Under the pieces are notes generated by a model. The model was not told the DNA's origin, did not search any database, and saw nothing but the letters and a program-made list of their open reading frames with translations. Shown in pieces: positions 18,427-27,818 of a DNA stretch of 64,000 bases; within the stretch, counting starts at the first letter, position 1; every line of letters begins with the position of its first letter. Made by a program: the position numbers and the translations under genes. This DNA is from JBKBII01 sp046299415 (GTDB lineage: Bacteria > Pseudomonadota > Gammaproteobacteria > Ectothiorhodospirales > Ectothiorhodospiraceae): assembly GCA_046299415.1 (NCBI GenBank), contig JBKBII010000001.1:124001-188000 (forward strand), read 5' to 3'.

Positions 18427-19226
18427 AGGCTCGGTCCTTTGTGCTAAGACGTGATCCGCGATTTTTGCGCCGATCAGAGTTCGTTGGTAAGTGCGATTCA
18501 GGCCTGCGGTCGTTGTTGTCCCCACTGGTGTGGTTAGGCCCGCCACGACCGACCGAAGGGCGATGTCGGTGTCAAGTCAGGGCTTTTGGGGTCAGCGGGT
18601 CCTGTGTGTCGACGACCGATCGTTCTGCAACGTTTTGCTCGTGACCACTATTCGGAACGGCCCGATGCGGTCGCGGAGCGTGTCGACAACAGACAACGCA
18701 ATGGACAGCCTCATTATCAGAAGTTCCGGCGGATACTCTGCCGCAGAATGAAGTCATTCAGAAGGGCGGCAGAATAGCGTCGTCATCGAACGAGGGGTCG
18801 CCCGTTTTTTCCCGGAGAGCTGAAGGCGTGATCAAGTGTCGGTTCGTCGTTGGCTGCAGGTGATTGCGACGCGAAAGACACGTGGGACTAAAGTGGTCGA
18901 GACTCAAACATCCAATGGGTCAGCCGATACCCGTTAGGGATCATGGCTCTGGCCATTGGATGTGAACGAGGGCTATGGAACGTCGCGCTGGCTGGTAGCG
19001 CTGAGGGGTGGATGTTAGTGCTTGCGTTCGTGCGTGAGTATTCAGCGTCACGATGTTCGTCAACGCAGGCGTCGTTTTAATCAGCGCAGTTGCCGAGTGT
19101 TGGGTTGCGTCGTTGAGTGTATATCGGCGCAAACATCGCATGATTGAATTCAATCCTCCGTGACGGCGATGGACGTGACGTCCGTTGGCAGGATGAGTAG
19201 CAGCGGCTGCGCGGATTGGGGGCGAG
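18427..19226. other. Divergent intergenic region ovoA / ceramidase-like gene
   Basis: About 800 bp between divergent genes presumably hold both promoters. No ORF in it is convincing. The one clear structure is the inverted repeat at 18909-18962, listed separately. Confidence 0.45.
18909..18962. repeat. 10-bp perfect inverted repeat with structured loop
   Basis: CATCCAATGG at 18909-18918 pairs perfectly with 18953-18962 across 34 nt. The loop itself contains a short complementary pair (AGCC with GGCT), so the whole can fold as an extended hairpin. It lies in the promoter-proximal interval of the ceramidase-like gene, with no T-run. Confidence 0.45.
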
Positions 19227-19958
19227 ATGCTGAACCTATACTGTGAGCGAACCGGGCCAGAGATCTGGTCGGAGCCGCTCAACGCCATATCGAATCTCGG
19301 GTTTTTTCTTGCCGCCTATTTTGCGTTGAGGGTGTGGCAGTCATCGCGACGGTCGGGCGCTGCGCTGGCGTCGAGCGACGAGCGGTTCTTTATCGCGCTC
19401 GTGACGCTCACGATTGCGATCGGATTGGGTTCAACGGCTTGGCATCTGTTTGCCACGCCTTGGGCTTTGGCGCTCGACGTGATTCCAATTTTGTTGTTCA
19501 TGTTGACGCTGATGGCCTGGGCCTTGGCGCGGCCACTGGGTTTGAATCAATGGGTCAGCGCGCTCGGGGTAGGTTTGTTTTTTCTGTCAATGATCGTCGT
19601 GCCCTGGGCGTGGCGAGCGTTGGGATGGTTCAATCCTGAGGGTTCGGTGGGCTATGCGCCGGCGTGGCTGGCACTGTTGGCGATCGGCGGGACGCTTGTG
19701 CTTGGTGCACGAGATCGCAGTCAACGAACAGTGGGCGCGTGGTTGGGTGGGGCGGGCGTGATATTGACCGTTTCGCTCGTCGCAAGAAGTCTCGATCACG
19801 CGGCATGCGATCATGTCGTGATCGGAGGTCATGCCGTGGGGACTCACGCGTTGTGGCATTTGTTGAATGGCGCGGTGCTCTACGCGTGTTTACGCGCCGT
19901 GCTGGCTTGTGCCGGACGAGCCGGGGTTCCCTCCTTCGAGGGCGGCGTGGCGCGGTGA
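19227..19958 (+). CDS. Ceramidase-like (CREST superfamily) multipass membrane protein
   Basis: This 243-residue polytopic protein has about seven hydrophobic segments. The conserved features fit the alkaline-ceramidase/CREST family: YCER near the N-terminus followed by EPLNAISNLGF, GSTAWH after helix 2, LDVIPI in helix 3, and a C-terminal SLDHAACD then GTHALWHLLNGAVLY. The His, Asp and Ser residues in these motifs form the predicted metal-dependent hydrolase site. Real substrates of bacterial members are mostly unknown, so ceramidase activity is not claimed. The ATG at 19227 follows a GGGGGCGAG stretch. The next gene encodes another small membrane enzyme. Confidence 0.85.
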   Translation: MLNLYCERTGPEIWSEPLNAISNLGFFLAAYFALRVWQSSRRSGAALASSDERFFIALVTLTIAIGLGSTAWHLFATPWALALDVIPILLFMLTLMAWALARPLGLNQWVSALGVGLFFLSMIVVPWAWRALGWFNPEGSVGYAPAWLALLAIGGTLVLGARDRSQRTVGAWLGGAGVILTVSLVARSLDHAACDHVVIGGHAVGTHALWHLLNGAVLYACLRAVLACAGRAGVPSFEGGVAR

Positions 19959-20211
19959 TTGCGGTTTTTGCACGTTGGGCTCTAGCGCTGAATGTTGACG
20001 ATAGGCTTGAGCTGTAGGCGCTATCGGATAGGACTCCCATTGCGCGGCGGTTTGAGGTGAACGAAATAGACTAGATTGTGCTCACCAAAAAGGTCGGGCC
20101 TGCATGCACGGGTCGCCCCTGTAATGAATTTTGGTTGTGATGCGTCGTGAACGAAATGGCGGGCCGGTCAACGTCTAATCGGATCATTGCGAACGATCTA
20201 GGAGCCGAACG

Positions 20212-20685
20212 ATGCACCGTTGGTTGCCACCTCCAGTAGCGTTCTTAATGGGAATCATGATGTTGTGGCTGGTTGTACGCTTACCGCCGGAGCTGTCGTT
20301 CTGGGCGCTGGAATTCGACTTCCCGGGGCGTCGTGCGGTGGGTATCGCGTTTTTCTCGGTGGGCCTCGGGTTGATGCTGTTCGCGGTGCGCGAAATGCAG
20401 CGCGTGCGAACGACGGTCAATCCGTTAACGCCTGAGCGTTGTGCGGTCCTGGTGACCAGCGGCGTGTTCAGGCTGACTCGTAACCCGATCTATCTGGGCG
20501 ATGCGCTGGTTTTGATTGGCGCGATGTTCTGGTTCGGGTCCATGTGGGGTCTGGTGGTGACCGGTGCCTTCGTCGCGTATGTCAACTTTGTCCAGATTCG
20601 CGTTGAGGAAAAAGCACTAAGGCACTTATTCGGCGACGATTTTGATGAGTTTTGTGCACGAACGCCGCGTTGGTTTATTCGATGA
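20212..20685 (+). CDS. Isoprenylcysteine carboxyl methyltransferase-like membrane protein
   Basis: This 157-residue protein has four hydrophobic stretches and the ICMT/PEMT family C-terminus: TSGVFRLTRNPIYLGDALVLIG, then a helix pair, then RVEEKALRHLFGDDFDEFCARTPRWF. The RNPIY and EE motifs form the SAM-binding core of this membrane methyltransferase family. Bacterial members are common and usually of unknown substrate. TAGGAG about 7 nt before ATG 20212 is a good ribosome site. The gene is 253 bp downstream of the ceramidase-like gene, and an operon is possible but not shown. Confidence 0.88.
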   Translation: MHRWLPPPVAFLMGIMMLWLVVRLPPELSFWALEFDFPGRRAVGIAFFSVGLGLMLFAVREMQRVRTTVNPLTPERCAVLVTSGVFRLTRNPIYLGDALVLIGAMFWFGSMWGLVVTGAFVAYVNFVQIRVEEKALRHLFGDDFDEFCARTPRWFIR

Positions 20686-20870
20686 GGTCGAGATCGGCGG
20701 ATTGAGGCTCGATGAGCGATTTTCGGTGGCAGACGTCGTTGTAATTCGCGAAAGTTCAATGGGTTACGTTTTGGTCACAGCTTGTTGAGGGTCGGACTCG
20801 GAGATGGACGAGCAAACACCATTTGGAGATGCAGCGGGGGGGCCGGGATTCTCGTCAGGCTGTGTGACCG

Positions 20871-22961
20871 TCATCGCTCGGTTTCCGTCAGGGCTTCGGT
20901 TTTTGGAAGGATGATGCGGCGCCCCTCGCGCTCGAAGACATCAATGGGCTGATGGTAGACACGCTCGAGAGCGGCTGGAACAAGCTGCTGATCGACGGGT
21001 CCCGTGCAGCTTTGGCCGTCGTCGAATAACAACATGACGTGTGTTGCCAGCTGGGCGGCGACGTTCACGTCGTGTAGCGACATGACCACGAGCCCGCCAC
21101 GGTGTAGATGGTGCTTGACCAGCTGCTGCCACAGCGTTCGCTGTTGCCAGTCGAGGTGATTGGTCGGTTCATCGAGCAGCCAGATTGCGGGATTTTGAAC
21201 GCATAGGGTGGCAATGGCTAGGCGCTGTTGTTCCCCGCCGGACAGTGCCTGGACACGTCGATCTCCGAGACGATCCAAGCCGACTTTGCTGAGAGCGGTC
21301 AGGGCTTCGGCGTAGTCGTGTTCGCTGTCGAGTTCGAAAATGGACCGATGAGGGTGGCGCCCCTGCACAGCGGCTTCGATCACCGTGGTGTGAAGATCGA
21401 ACTCGGGCGTTTGCGCCAGCATGCCGATGCGCTGAGCGCGTAGACGCCGCGACCACAGGCTGAGCGCTTTGTGATCGAGCAGGATCTGCCCGCTTGCGGG
21501 TTTCTGGAGACCCGCCAAGGTTTTGAGCCAAGTGCTTTTTCCGGCGCCGTTGGCGCCGAGCAGGACCCAGCATTGGCCGCCTGTGAGCTGTTCGTTCCAG
21601 CGCAGCTCGCGCCCGTCTGGTAGCTCTAGTTTTACGTCGTCGATGTCGAGCGTCACTCGAGTCGATTGAGGGTTGTCACCTTGCGATTGTGACCACTCAC
21701 CCGCGGTGCGGTGTGGCGTGTCAGCGACTATCGCGGTCGATGACAGGTCCGGGGGATGAAGCAATCCTGGGGGGCTCGAGCATCTATGAGCGGGTTGTCC
21801 GTCGCCAGTGGCGGCGTTCGTGGCACCGTTCACTAGACGCTCTTTGCGAGCTTCGTCTTTTTCGATAGTCCGATTGAGCGAGCCGCCCAGCGAACCTGCG
21901 GCTTTCGAGCGCGTTGGCTTGGAGACATTTTTGCGATCTGTTGGACGACTTGGTCGATCGGGTTTGCGTGCGAGAAGCCACAGAAAAATGGGGACCCCGA
22001 TCAACGCGGTGACGACGCCGACGGGTAATCGTTCGGGCGCAAAGGCTGTCCTTGCGAGGGTGTCGGCGAGCACGAGGAAACTTCCGCCCGCAAGGGCGCT
22101 GGCTGGGACAAGGATGCGATGATCGGCGCCAATGGTGAGACGTAGGGCGTGGGGGATGATGAGCCCGACGAACCCAATCGGCCCTGCGAGGGCGACTGCC
22201 AGGGCGGCCATGATGGCGGCCATCAGATGCAGGGCGATGCGTGTTGCATCGACGGGGACGCCGAGGAGTGCCGCTCTTTCGAGTCCCGCTGCGAGCAGAT
22301 TGAGCGAACGTCCGAGTAATCCCCCGAGGAGCGTAAGAACGGCGACGATAAATAGTGTCGGTCCCGCCAGAGCAGGGAGCGGCGTGACGCTGAGATCGCC
22401 CATGAGCCAGAAAAGAAGGCTGGGCAGGCGCTCAGGTTCGGCCAGCGCGAGCGTAGCGACGATGAGAGCGCCCCAGCCCGCGGAGAGAACGACACCCGTC
22501 AGAAGAAGCCTCAGGGGCTGTGCTCGGTGGCTGAGCCAGGCGACAGCGAGAACAAGACCGCTTGAGACGAGCGCACCGGTGAACGCGGCGCCTGCAACCC
22601 ACAACGCGCTGCTACCGAGCAGTAAGGTCCAGAGCGCAGCCAGTGCCGCGCCTCCTGAGAGTCCTAAGATGTAGGGATCGGCCAGCGGATTGCGCAGCAG
22701 AACCTGCATCGTGAGGCCGGCGAGGGCCAGCAGCGCGCCGACGGCAAAGGCAGTCAGAACTCTCGGCAAACGAAGATTGATGACGATCGAGTGCGTCAGT
22801 GGGTCAACCTGCTGGTTGGCGAGCGTCTTGAGCACGGCTATGGGATCGAGTGTGACGGATCCCATCAGGACGCCGATCGTCAGAGTCAGCAGTGTCAGGC
22901 TTCCACCGATGAGGATGACGGCGACGAGTCGCCGACCGATACGATACGTGTGCGGTTTCAT
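20871..22961 (-). CDS. btuCD: Fused cobalamin ABC importer: BtuC-type permease plus BtuD-type ATPase
   Basis: The single 696-residue chain joins two normally separate subunits. Residues about 1-335 are a FecCD/BtuC permease with about ten hydrophobic segments and family motifs NLRLPRVLTAFAVGALLALAG and GFVGLIIPHALR. A hydrophilic linker of about 100 residues follows (about 335-440). Residues about 440-690 are an ABC ATPase with Walker A GANGAGKST, signature LSGGEQQRLAIA, Walker B WLLDEP and switch His in MSLHD. The protein would sit in the inner membrane and import vitamin B12 as a homodimer. The continuous frame shows no in-frame stop. btuF lies upstream on the same strand, so the substrate is probably cobalamin. 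Confidence 0.92.
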   Translation of the reverse strand: MKPHTYRIGRRLVAVILIGGSLTLLTLTIGVLMGSVTLDPIAVLKTLANQQVDPLTHSIVINLRLPRVLTAFAVGALLALAGLTMQVLLRNPLADPYILGLSGGAALAALWTLLLGSSALWVAGAAFTGALVSSGLVLAVAWLSHRAQPLRLLLTGVVLSAGWGALIVATLALAEPERLPSLLFWLMGDLSVTPLPALAGPTLFIVAVLTLLGGLLGRSLNLLAAGLERAALLGVPVDATRIALHLMAAIMAALAVALAGPIGFVGLIIPHALRLTIGADHRILVPASALAGGSFLVLADTLARTAFAPERLPVGVVTALIGVPIFLWLLARKPDRPSRPTDRKNVSKPTRSKAAGSLGGSLNRTIEKDEARKERLVNGATNAATGDGQPAHRCSSPPGLLHPPDLSSTAIVADTPHRTAGEWSQSQGDNPQSTRVTLDIDDVKLELPDGRELRWNEQLTGGQCWVLLGANGAGKSTWLKTLAGLQKPASGQILLDHKALSLWSRRLRAQRIGMLAQTPEFDLHTTVIEAAVQGRHPHRSIFELDSEHDYAEALTALSKVGLDRLGDRRVQALSGGEQQRLAIATLCVQNPAIWLLDEPTNHLDWQQRTLWQQLVKHHLHRGGLVVMSLHDVNVAAQLATHVMLLFDDGQSCTGPVDQQLVPAALERVYHQPIDVFEREGRRIILPKTEALTETER

Positions 22962-23406
22962 CTCGAGCCCGACATTTCAGCGGTCTGAGATTTATGGACG
23001 GTTTTGGCCGCAGTTCGAATGGTGCTGATTCTCGAGATTTTGATGCCAAGCCTGACGGCTTTCCGCGGGCCCAATTGCAGGGGCGGTCGCAACGCCGTTC
23101 GTCGAACATCGGCGATGACGCCACTGCGGAGTTGTGAATGTGTCGTTCGTTCGAGCGCGCCCGGGGCTGCAGCCCGCAGCCGACGCTGTGATTGCGGTCG
23201 AACCGCAATGGTTTGTTCCGAAGCGGTGGCGGTTACGCGCGCGGCCGGACCGGGCCCGAAACTGGGCTCTGAGGCCCCGACAAGGGTCTTCTTCTGGGCG
23301 AAGTGCAGGGCTACAGCGCCTGTGGCATTGGTTGGTTCCGACCAGAAGAAGAGTGTCACGGATGGGCCTCGTGTGGTGCGGGAGCGCGTTCGATAGTGGC
23401 GAATTT
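22962..23406 (-). other. btuF-btuCD spacer with inverted repeats
   Basis: These 445 bp contain a 10-bp perfect inverted repeat (23288-23297 with 23342-23351, CTTCTTCTGG) and an 8-bp stem with a 3-nt loop (23191-23209, ATTGCGGT arms). I looked for a cobalamin riboswitch here and could not recognise its conserved boxes. Open frames in the spacer are not protein-like. Confidence 0.4.
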
Positions 23407-24669
23407 TTAATCGCGCTCGAGACGTTCGATGGCCTCGAGGCGCTCGGCCGCTGCGCAAAGCTTGGCCACCGCGCCGTAGATTCGCCGCGTTGGGCGGTGT
23501 AGATGGTCGGCATCGAGCACGATCGTAGGATGAAGGTCGACGTCGGCGGTCCTGAAAAAATCTTCGACCGCCCTACGCCAGTGTGACGCGTCGTTGGGTT
23601 TCGCGGCTGCGTGTACCGAACGGAGTCGATCGGCTTCTTGGTCTGTTTCGGTGTCGGTTTCGATGTTGCCTTGTGCATCGGCTGCGGCACCATCGAGTAA
23701 AGCTTCGGCGGACTTCGATGCGTTTTTGAGCGATTCAGTTAACGTTCTCTCGGGATTGAGCGCGGGGCCGCTCCAGCCAGAAATTCCGATGATCCATACG
23801 CCGGCTGGATCGACCCGCAACTGTTCAGGATCGAGCGTGAGTGTGGCTGAGGTGGCTTCGGCGAATCGATTGCGCAAACCACAGTGATTCAACGCATCGT
23901 TGAGGAATGGGTCGTTGGCGCTGACGATTAAGGGCTGTGACCATAGGAAATGCACGGCCGCTGAGATTCGTTCGTGTGAGTTGACGTCGCGTCTCGGCGG
24001 CAGGGAAGGGGTATCGACCATTTCGTTGGACGGCGTTTCGTTGCGGGTTGTTGATCGAACCGGTGCCGACCCGGTGTCCGGTTTGGCGACGGCATCGGCG
24101 TCCTGAAGAATCGGCGTAGATGCTTCGTTGGGCGCGGCTGCGAGAGCTTCGAGATGGCTGATCTCGTCTTCGATGTCGGCAAGCCTAGAGGGTCGGCTGA
24201 CGTAGACCGGAATGCCGTGGCGATCCAGCCATTGCGTGAGGTCGGGGGGCAGCGCGGCTTGCCAGGCGAGAACAAGGTCGGGACGGACCGCGAGCAGGCG
24301 CTCACGATCGATTCGGGCATGATTGGCGACGCTCGGACGGTTGCGGACCTCTGGTGGGTAGTCGGCGCGCTCGGAGCGCGCCACGAGCGTCTCGATGCGA
24401 TTGGCCGACGCGAGGTTTTCCGCGAGGTGCGGCGTCAATGCGACGATGCGGGTGGCGGGTTTCGCGAGACGAACGCAGCGTCCGAGGCCGTCGCGAACGG
24501 CGACCGCGGGCTGCTCCTCGTGACACTCGTCATCGACGGTCAAGGTTAGGTTCGGCTCGGTATTTACAAACCGTGTGACTTGAGCGTTCGCGGGCGCGAA
24601 CGCCGCAACAAGCGCAACAATCAGTGCCGCGGCAGGCGTCAGTCCTCGGGCTGTGAATGCCACAGACAT
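23407..24669 (-). CDS. btuF: Periplasmic cobalamin-binding protein BtuF-like
   Basis: The 420-residue protein has a cleavable signal peptide (MSVAFTARGLTPAAALIVALV, cleavage near AFAPANA). It then shows the helical-backbone metal-receptor fold of class III binding proteins: RIVALTPHLAENLAS, SERADYPPEV, DRERLLAVRPDLVLAWQ and a second lobe with SQPLIVSANDPFLNDALNHCG. The SDYPP-like and DLVLAW segments match BtuF better than siderophore receptors. A Ser/Thr/Pro-rich insertion of about 50 residues lies between the lobes (about 190-245). Another acidic stretch, about 330-365, makes it longer than E. coli BtuF, which is about 266. ATG 24669 is chosen because it starts the signal peptide. Confidence 0.87.
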   Translation of the reverse strand: MSVAFTARGLTPAAALIVALVAAFAPANAQVTRFVNTEPNLTLTVDDECHEEQPAVAVRDGLGRCVRLAKPATRIVALTPHLAENLASANRIETLVARSERADYPPEVRNRPSVANHARIDRERLLAVRPDLVLAWQAALPPDLTQWLDRHGIPVYVSRPSRLADIEDEISHLEALAAAPNEASTPILQDADAVAKPDTGSAPVRSTTRNETPSNEMVDTPSLPPRRDVNSHERISAAVHFLWSQPLIVSANDPFLNDALNHCGLRNRFAEATSATLTLDPEQLRVDPAGVWIIGISGWSGPALNPERTLTESLKNASKSAEALLDGAAADAQGNIETDTETDQEADRLRSVHAAAKPNDASHWRRAVEDFFRTADVDLHPTIVLDADHLHRPTRRIYGAVAKLCAAAERLEAIERLERD

Positions 24670-25065
24670 GAGACAGACCAGAAGATCAGTCGTCGACGAT
24701 CGGGGAGCTGAACGGGGTCGGTGTGGTGGCGGTGTGGGCGAAAAGGGCGCGGTACCGAACGGCTTGAGGACGAGCACCGCGCGCGAGATCGGTGTTGGTG
24801 GCATTGCTCAAAAGCCTGTCAGGGGTGGCCGAATTTGTAGGCCGCGTATGATGACGCACACCAGCGACGGGTGCACCAAAGCGCGGGTCGAATCGAGGTT
24901 TGCCGATGAAACTTCCTCGTGGTCGATTGCACTTTACGGGGCCCGACGCTACCGTGGCACGCTTGGATTCGTCTCCGGCATTCAGGGCGAGCCGGGGTCG
25001 CAAAGAGGCCGCTGAAGCGCCTCCAGTACGTCGTTTGCCCCCCCGACCAAGACCGAGGTCCATCT

Positions 25066-26313
25066 GTGAGTGGTGAATTCCAGCGCATCGAGCGACTACC
25101 GCCTTACGTCTTCAATATCGTCAATCAGTTGAAGGCCGAGGCACGAGCTCGAGGTGAGGATATTATCGACTTTGGGATGGGTAATCCGGATCAACCGACG
25201 CCGCAGCACATTGTCGATAAGTTGGTCGAGGCGGCGCAGCGGGGCGATACCCACCGCTACTCGGTTTCGCGTGGTATTCCACGCCTGCGGCGAGCGATCG
25301 CGAACTGGTACCGCGAACGATTTGAGGTTGCACTCGACCCTGAGACCGAGGCCATCGTGACGATCGGCTCGAAGGAGGGGTTGGCGCACTTGGCGTTGGC
25401 CACGCTTGGTGCCGGCGATGCGGTACTGGTGCCCAACCCGGCCTATCCGATTCATCCGTATGGGTGTGTGATTGCGGGCGCTGATGTGCGTCACGTGCCG
25501 CTGGGACCGGACGTCGACTTTTTTGGTGAGCTCGAGCGTGCGATCCGCGATTCGTGGCCGCGCCCAAAGATGCTGATCCTGAATTTTCCGGCTAATCCGA
25601 CGACGCACTGCGTCGACCTGGATTTCTTCGAGCGCGTGGTTGCGATTTGTCGCGAGCACGAGATCTGGGTCGTCCATGACTTGGCCTACGCCGAGATCGC
25701 CTTCGATGGCTACCGCGCGCCCTCGATCCTGCAGGTGCCCGGTGCGAAGGATATTGCTGTCGAGTTTTACACCCTGTCCAAAACTTACAACATGCCGGGC
25801 TGGCGTGTCGGATTCATGTGCGGCAACCCTAAGTTGGTGGCGGCGTTGGGTCGTATGAAGTCCTATCTCGATTATGGGACGTTCACGCCGATTCAGGTGG
25901 CGGCGATTGCGGCGCTCGAGGGGCCTCAGGACTGCGTTCGCGAGATCTCCGAGATGTATCGCATACGTCGCGATGTTTTATGTGAGGGCTTGTGTGCGGC
26001 CGGTTGGACCGTGGAAAAGCCCAAGGCGACGATGTTTGTCTGGGCGCCTATTCCCGAGGCGTATGCCGATCTTGGTTCGCTCGAGTTCTCGAAAAAGCTC
26101 CTGCGCGAGGCCAAGGTGGCGGTGTCGCCTGGCATCGGATTCGGGAATTATGGCGATACGCATGTGCGTTTTTCGTTGATCGAAAACGAGCATCGGACAC
26201 GACAGGCGATTCGGGGCATCAAGTCCATGTTTCGTGCCGACGGACGGTCTGCTGAGGCCGAGCCGGCGAGCGATGGCGATTGTTCTGTGGTGACGAAGCC
26301 TCACGTCGCATGA
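25066..26313 (+). CDS. alaC: Alanine/aspartate-family aminotransferase, AlaC-like
   Basis: This 415-residue fold-type I PLP aminotransferase opens with the AlaC-like [19 protein letters not shown]. It continues with [27 protein letters not shown], the Asn/Asp pair in [11 protein letters not shown] and [14 protein letters not shown]. The Schiff-base lysine is in [16 protein letters not shown] and the substrate Arg in [16 protein letters not shown]. AlaC makes alanine from pyruvate and glutamate. In this hom-thrC context it may also act in aspartate-family amino-acid metabolism. A GTG at 25066 is the likely start because it has GAGG about 8 nt upstream and matches the family N-terminus. The longer frame to 24919 is not family-like. 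Confidence 0.9.
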   Translation: MSGEFQRIERLPPYVFNIVNQLKAEARARGEDIIDFGMGNPDQPTPQHIVDKLVEAAQRGDTHRYSVSRGIPRLRRAIANWYRERFEVALDPETEAIVTIGSKEGLAHLALATLGAGDAVLVPNPAYPIHPYGCVIAGADVRHVPLGPDVDFFGELERAIRDSWPRPKMLILNFPANPTTHCVDLDFFERVVAICREHEIWVVHDLAYAEIAFDGYRAPSILQVPGAKDIAVEFYTLSKTYNMPGWRVGFMCGNPKLVAALGRMKSYLDYGTFTPIQVAAIAALEGPQDCVREISEMYRIRRDVLCEGLCAAGWTVEKPKATMFVWAPIPEAYADLGSLEFSKKLLREAKVAVSPGIGFGNYGDTHVRFSLIENEHRTRQAIRGIKSMFRADGRSAEAEPASDGDCSVVTKPHVA

Positions 26314-26370
26314 ACCGCGGCAGATGGGGATAAAAACAGGGTTAGCGCGAGCAACTGAGCGACGGAGATC

Positions 26371-27711
26371 ATGGTGGACGGAGCAATGCAGCCAGTACGC
26401 GTGGGTGTGCTGGGCCTCGGAACAGTCGGAGGTGGAACGGTCAACGTACTGGCGCGTAACGCGGGCGAGATTGAGCGTCGTGCGGGACGTGCGATCCGCG
26501 TTGTGGCCGGCGCTGCACGCAATATCGAGCGGGCGCGGTCATGTTCGGTTGAGGGCTTATTTTTGAGCTCCGACCCGCTGGAAGTGGTCGAACACAACGA
26601 CGTCGATGTCGTGGTTGAGACACTGGGGGGCGTCAAGCTCACGCTGCCGGTGGTGTTGCGAGCGATCGAGCTCGGGAAGCACGTTGTAACGGCCAATAAG
26701 GCCCTGATTGCATTGCATGGTAACGAGATCTTCGCCGCTGCTCAGGCGAGCGGGGTGATGGTCGCGTTTGAGGCCGCTGTCGCAGGTGGTATTCCGATCA
26801 TCAAGGCCGTACGCGAGGGCTTGGCGGGAAACCGCATCGACGGGGTTGCCGGAATCATCAACGGAACCGCGAACTACATACTGACCGAGATGCGTGACAA
26901 GGGTCGCGACTTTCCGGATGTATTGGCTGAGGCTCAGGCACTCGGTTACGCAGAAGCCGATCCGACCTTCGACATCGAAGGCATCGATGCGGCGCATAAG
27001 CTGTGTATTCTGGCGTCGATTGCCTTTGGAATTCCGTTGCAATTCGATCGGCTGCACGTTGAGGGCATCGCCAGCATTGCACGCGAAGATGTCGCATATG
27101 CGGCTGAATTCGGTTATCGCATCAAGCATCTCGGCATCGCGCGCCGGGTGGCTGAGGGCTTTGAGCTGCGCGTTCACCCGACGCTGATCCCGGAACGCCG
27201 ACTGATCGCAAACGTCGATGGTGTGATGAACGCCGTTCTCGTGCACGGTGACGCCGTCGGGCCGGCGATGTTCTATGGCGCGGGCGCGGGCGCCGACGCA
27301 ACGGCGTCTGCAGTGGTCGCCGATCTCGTCGACGTGGTCAGAGCAATGACGACCGATCCCGAGAATCGTGTCCCTCATCTGGCGTTTCAGCCGGGGTTGC
27401 TTTCGGATGCGCCTATTGTGCCGATGAGCGAGGTTCGCACCGCGTATTATCTGCGCCTGCGTGCACGCGACGAGCCCGGCGTGTTGGCGGATATTGCGCG
27501 AATTCTGGCCAATTATGGCGTGAGTGTCGACGCCTTGCTGCAACGCGAGGCCGATGACGAGCGACGGGAAGCGACCTTGATCGTACTGACCCATCGCGTG
27601 CGAGAAGGCGCGATGGACGCCGCTTGTCACGATTTATTGGCGCTGCCGAGCCTGGTCTCGCCGTTGCAGAGAATCCGCGTTGAGTCGTTGGGTCGCTCTG
27701 TGGGCGATTGA
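26371..27711 (+). CDS. hom: Homoserine dehydrogenase
   Basis: Hom reduces aspartate semialdehyde to homoserine, the branch to threonine and methionine. The 446-residue protein has an N-terminal NAD(P) site (GVLGLGTVGGGTVNVL). A catalytic core follows with TANKALIALHG, AVAGGIPIIKAVREGLAGNRI, GIINGTANYILTEM and YAEADPTFDIEGIDAAHK. A C-terminal ACT domain (YYLRLRARDEPGVLADIARIL) probably mediates threonine feedback. ATG 26371 and ATG 26386 both have GGAG at good distance, so the start is uncertain by five residues. It is the middle gene of alaC-hom-thrC. Confidence 0.96.
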   Translation: MVDGAMQPVRVGVLGLGTVGGGTVNVLARNAGEIERRAGRAIRVVAGAARNIERARSCSVEGLFLSSDPLEVVEHNDVDVVVETLGGVKLTLPVVLRAIELGKHVVTANKALIALHGNEIFAAAQASGVMVAFEAAVAGGIPIIKAVREGLAGNRIDGVAGIINGTANYILTEMRDKGRDFPDVLAEAQALGYAEADPTFDIEGIDAAHKLCILASIAFGIPLQFDRLHVEGIASIAREDVAYAAEFGYRIKHLGIARRVAEGFELRVHPTLIPERRLIANVDGVMNAVLVHGDAVGPAMFYGAGAGADATASAVVADLVDVVRAMTTDPENRVPHLAFQPGLLSDAPIVPMSEVRTAYYLRLRARDEPGVLADIARILANYGVSVDALLQREADDERREATLIVLTHRVREGAMDAACHDLLALPSLVSPLQRIRVESLGRSVGD

Positions 27712-27818
27712 ATTCTGCGGCAGGACATTTCGTAGCCGTTGGTGTCATGCGATGACTGATGCGTGGCGACGGCGGGATTTATTGCGGGCGCAATGCCTGA
27801 AACAGGATTGGAATCGAG

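Noticed and set aside
22958..23458. 166-codon minus-strand frame between btuF and btuCD
   Set aside because: Overlaps the 3' end of btuF in another phase and shows no domain.
22962..25065. Cobalamin riboswitch near btuF/btuCD
   Set aside because: Expected from the pathway, but the conserved boxes (such as GCCACTG with the paired upstream elements on the minus strand) are not found in a consistent order.
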